Shown: one piece after another, positions 62,414 to 64,000 of the stretch
How positions within the stretch are numbered: position 1 is the stretch's first letter
How the letters are laid out: every line of letters begins with the position of its first letter
Assembly (NCBI RefSeq): GCF_000934605.2
Contig: NZ_CP010897.2
Span: 4,154,001 to 4,218,000, forward strand
DNA: 64,000 bases
Reading direction: 5' to 3'
Source of the DNA: Pandoraea vervacti
GTDB lineage: Bacteria > Pseudomonadota > Gammaproteobacteria > Burkholderiales > Burkholderiaceae
Program-made: the position numbers and the translations under genes
Notes under the pieces: model-generated
Databases searched by the model: none
Told to the model about the DNA's origin: nothing
The model's input: the letters and a program-made list of their open reading frames with translations, nothing else

Positions 62414-63438
62414 GCGGCGCTGTGTCATCTCCCTCCACCCCGGCAGCGGCATCGTCGCCACTCACACTGGAAGTGCGGAACCTGCGCACACAATTCGTCA
62501 CGCGAGCCGGCACCTTGCCCGCCGTGGACGACGTGTCGTTCTCGCTGCCGCCGGGTCACATCATGGGCCTCGTCGGCGAGTCCGGTTCGGGCAAATCGGT
62601 AACCGGCTTTTCGATCATGGGTCTGGTCGATGCGCCGGGTCGCGTCGTCGGCGGCGAAGTGCTGTTCCAGGGCCGCGATCTCACGAAGATGTCCGCTGGC
62701 GAGTTGCGCCACCTGCAAGGCAATCGCATTGCGATGATCCTTCAGGATCCGATGATGACGCTCAATCCGGTGCTGCGTGTCGATGCGCAGATGATCGAAG
62801 CGGTGCGCGCGCATCGGAAGGTGTCGAAATCCCAGGCACGCGATCTTGCTCGCGAGACGCTCGGCATGATGGGCATTCCGAGCCCGGACGAGCGTTTGCG
62901 CGCTTATCCGCACCAGCTCTCGGGCGGCATGCGCCAACGGGTGGCCATCGCCATTGCCATGCTGCATCGCCCCGACCTCATCATCGCGGACGAGCCCACC
63001 ACCGCGCTCGACGTCACGATTCAGGCGCAGATTCTTTCGGAAGTGCAGAAGCTCGCGCGCCAGAACGGCACCGCGCTCATCTGGATCACGCATGACCTGT
63101 CGGTCGTCGCCGGTCTGGCCGACACGCTGGCGGTGATGTATGCCGGGCGCATCGTCGAGCAAGGCGCGGTCGACGCCGTGCTCGACGCGCCGCAACACCC
63201 CTACACCGCGGGCCTCATCGGCAGCTTGCCCAGCCTGAACAAGCGTGGACAGCGCCTGCGTCAGATCCCTGGCATGACGCCGAATCTGTTGAACATGCCG
63301 GCGGGCTGCGCGTTCGCATCGCGCTGCGCCTATGCCACGGCCGCCTGCGGCGAGCGTCCGAAGATGACGCAAACGTCGCCGGGCCGCCTCGTGCGTTGCT
63401 TCCATCCGGGCGCTGCGCTGCAAAAGGAGAGGGTATGA
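62410..63438 (+). CDS. Dpp/Opp-type ABC transporter ATPase (DppD-like)
   Basis: 342 aa. Walker A GESGSGKS near residue 58, Q-loop ILQDPMMTLNPV, signature LSGGMRQRVAIAIAML, Walker B LIIADEPTTALD. The C-terminal Cys-containing oligopeptide domain (GCAFASRCAYATAAC) is typical. 4-bp overlaps with both neighbours. First of two ATPases energising the importer. Confidence 0.96.
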   Translation: MSGAVSSPSTPAAASSPLTLEVRNLRTQFVTRAGTLPAVDDVSFSLPPGHIMGLVGESGSGKSVTGFSIMGLVDAPGRVVGGEVLFQGRDLTKMSAGELRHLQGNRIAMILQDPMMTLNPVLRVDAQMIEAVRAHRKVSKSQARDLARETLGMMGIPSPDERLRAYPHQLSGGMRQRVAIAIAMLHRPDLIIADEPTTALDVTIQAQILSEVQKLARQNGTALIWITHDLSVVAGLADTLAVMYAGRIVEQGAVDAVLDAPQHPYTAGLIGSLPSLNKRGQRLRQIPGMTPNLLNMPAGCAFASRCAYATAACGERPKMTQTSPGRLVRCFHPGAALQKERV

Positions 63439-64000
63439 ATTCGCCGCTGCCCCAAGGTCAGTCGGGCCAGACTGGCCACCCGGCCGGTGCCGGCTACGGC
63501 AAGACGACGAGCCCGAGCGCGACACTGCCGGCGCCGATCGTGTCGCTGCGCGGCGTGAGCAAGCGCTTCGGCGAGCGCAAGGTCGGCGCGACCGGGCGCC
63601 TGCTCGAGCGCGTCGGACTGGCGCACCCGCCTGCCGTCGTGCGCGCGGTCGACAACGTCGATCTGATCGTCAAGCCGGGCGAAGTCGTCGGTCTCGTGGG
63701 CGAATCGGGCTGTGGCAAGTCCACGCTCGGGCGCATGCTCGCCGGATTGCTCAAGCCGTCCGCCGGTGAAGTGCAGATTCATGGACGCCCCGCGCAGTCG
63801 CTGAGCGCGGACGAACAGCGCGACGCGCGTCTGAAGATCCAGATGATCTTTCAGGATCCGTACGCGAGCCTGAACCCGCGCCTGCGCATCGATCGCATCG
63901 TCGGCGAAGGCGCGCTCGTGCATGGGCTCACGGACCGCGCCGGGTTCGACGATTACGTCAGCGCGCAATTGCAGCGTGCGGGCCTCGATCCGGCGTTGCG
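63435..64000 (+). CDS. Dpp/Opp-type ABC transporter ATPase (DppF-like), 3' end cut by window edge
   Basis: The first 188 codons are present. After a Gly/Ser/Thr-rich leader, APIVSLRGVSKRFGERK starts the ATPase; Walker A GESGCGKST follows at residues ~94-102 and the Q-loop IFQDPYASLNPR. Overlaps the previous ATPase by 4 bp. Signature and Walker B lie beyond the window. No substrate-binding protein is seen in the window; it may follow downstream. Confidence 0.95.
   Translation, partial: MNSPLPQGQSGQTGHPAGAGYGKTTSPSATLPAPIVSLRGVSKRFGERKVGATGRLLERVGLAHPPAVVRAVDNVDLIVKPGEVVGLVGESGCGKSTLGRMLAGLLKPSAGEVQIHGRPAQSLSADEQRDARLKIQMIFQDPYASLNPRLRIDRIVGEGALVHGLTDRAGFDDYVSAQLQRAGLDPAL

Overview
The window is GC-rich bacterial chromosome, tightly packed with genes. 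It looks like a beta-proteobacterium of the Burkholderiales, most like Pandoraea. This is inferred from gene order (pgk-pyk-fba-purC, zinc finger-waaF), protein character and the Ala/Asn/Pro-rich linkers; no 16S or other decisive marker is present. About 55 protein genes are supported. I found no rRNA or tRNA gene, no CRISPR array and no prophage.

Layout. (1) 1-7.9 kb: central metabolism on the minus strand (purC, fba, pyk, pgk). Between purC and fba sit a likely secreted, effector-like protein and an exported SecD-head-like protein. (2) 7.9-20 kb: azlCD, a zinc-finger protein, waaF, an NTF2-like protein, a YheT-type hydrolase, an M48 (BepA-like) protease, moaC, an EamA exporter with its divergent MarR regulator and two near-identical operators, and an MFS transporter with its divergent LysR regulator. 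(3) 20.2-22.3 kb: groES-groEL behind a perfect CIRCE operator overlapping a near-consensus sigma-70 promoter. (4) 22.4-31.4 kb: an accessory surface region with a large autotransporter, a decayed Rieske oxygenase fragment, a complete IS2-group element with a 5-bp target duplication, and a multi-domain Ig-like protein. (5) 31.9-43 kb: a DASS anion transporter, a lipoprotein with a YD-like stretch, a two-component system divergent from msrB-dipZ-msrA, a VOC protein and a WYL regulator. (6) 42.3-47.5 kb: a three-gene operon for a Tat-exported molybdenum hydroxylase (molybdopterin subunit, 2Fe-2S subunit, tri-heme cytochrome); the large subunit carries a one-base frameshift. (7) 47.9-57.7 kb: two GNAT acetyltransferases with an XRE-cupin regulator, an exported hydrolase, a GntR regulator, a DUF4019-like protein, a diguanylate cyclase, a GST, and a DnaQ-UvrC fusion nuclease with a C-terminal clamp-binding-like motif. 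(8) 58-64 kb: a translationally coupled operon encoding a LysR regulator, a flavin monooxygenase-like protein and a Dpp/Opp-type ABC transporter, cut by the window edge.

How parts work together. msrB, dipZ and msrA appear to form a self-contained periplasmic methionine-sulfoxide repair system: both reductases keep only the catalytic cysteine and would need the thioredoxin domain of DipZ for reduction. The divergent histidine kinase/response regulator pair is its likely controller. The Mo hydroxylase operon would pass electrons from an exported oxidase through 2Fe-2S centres to a membrane-anchored cytochrome c.

A feature that cuts across families is short tandem repeats. Inside genes the period is 9 or 12 bp and preserves frame. 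Between genes 11-bp and 14-bp periods also occur. The least explained protein is the effector-like one at 1100-2866, which shows phosphatase-like and U-box-like signatures.
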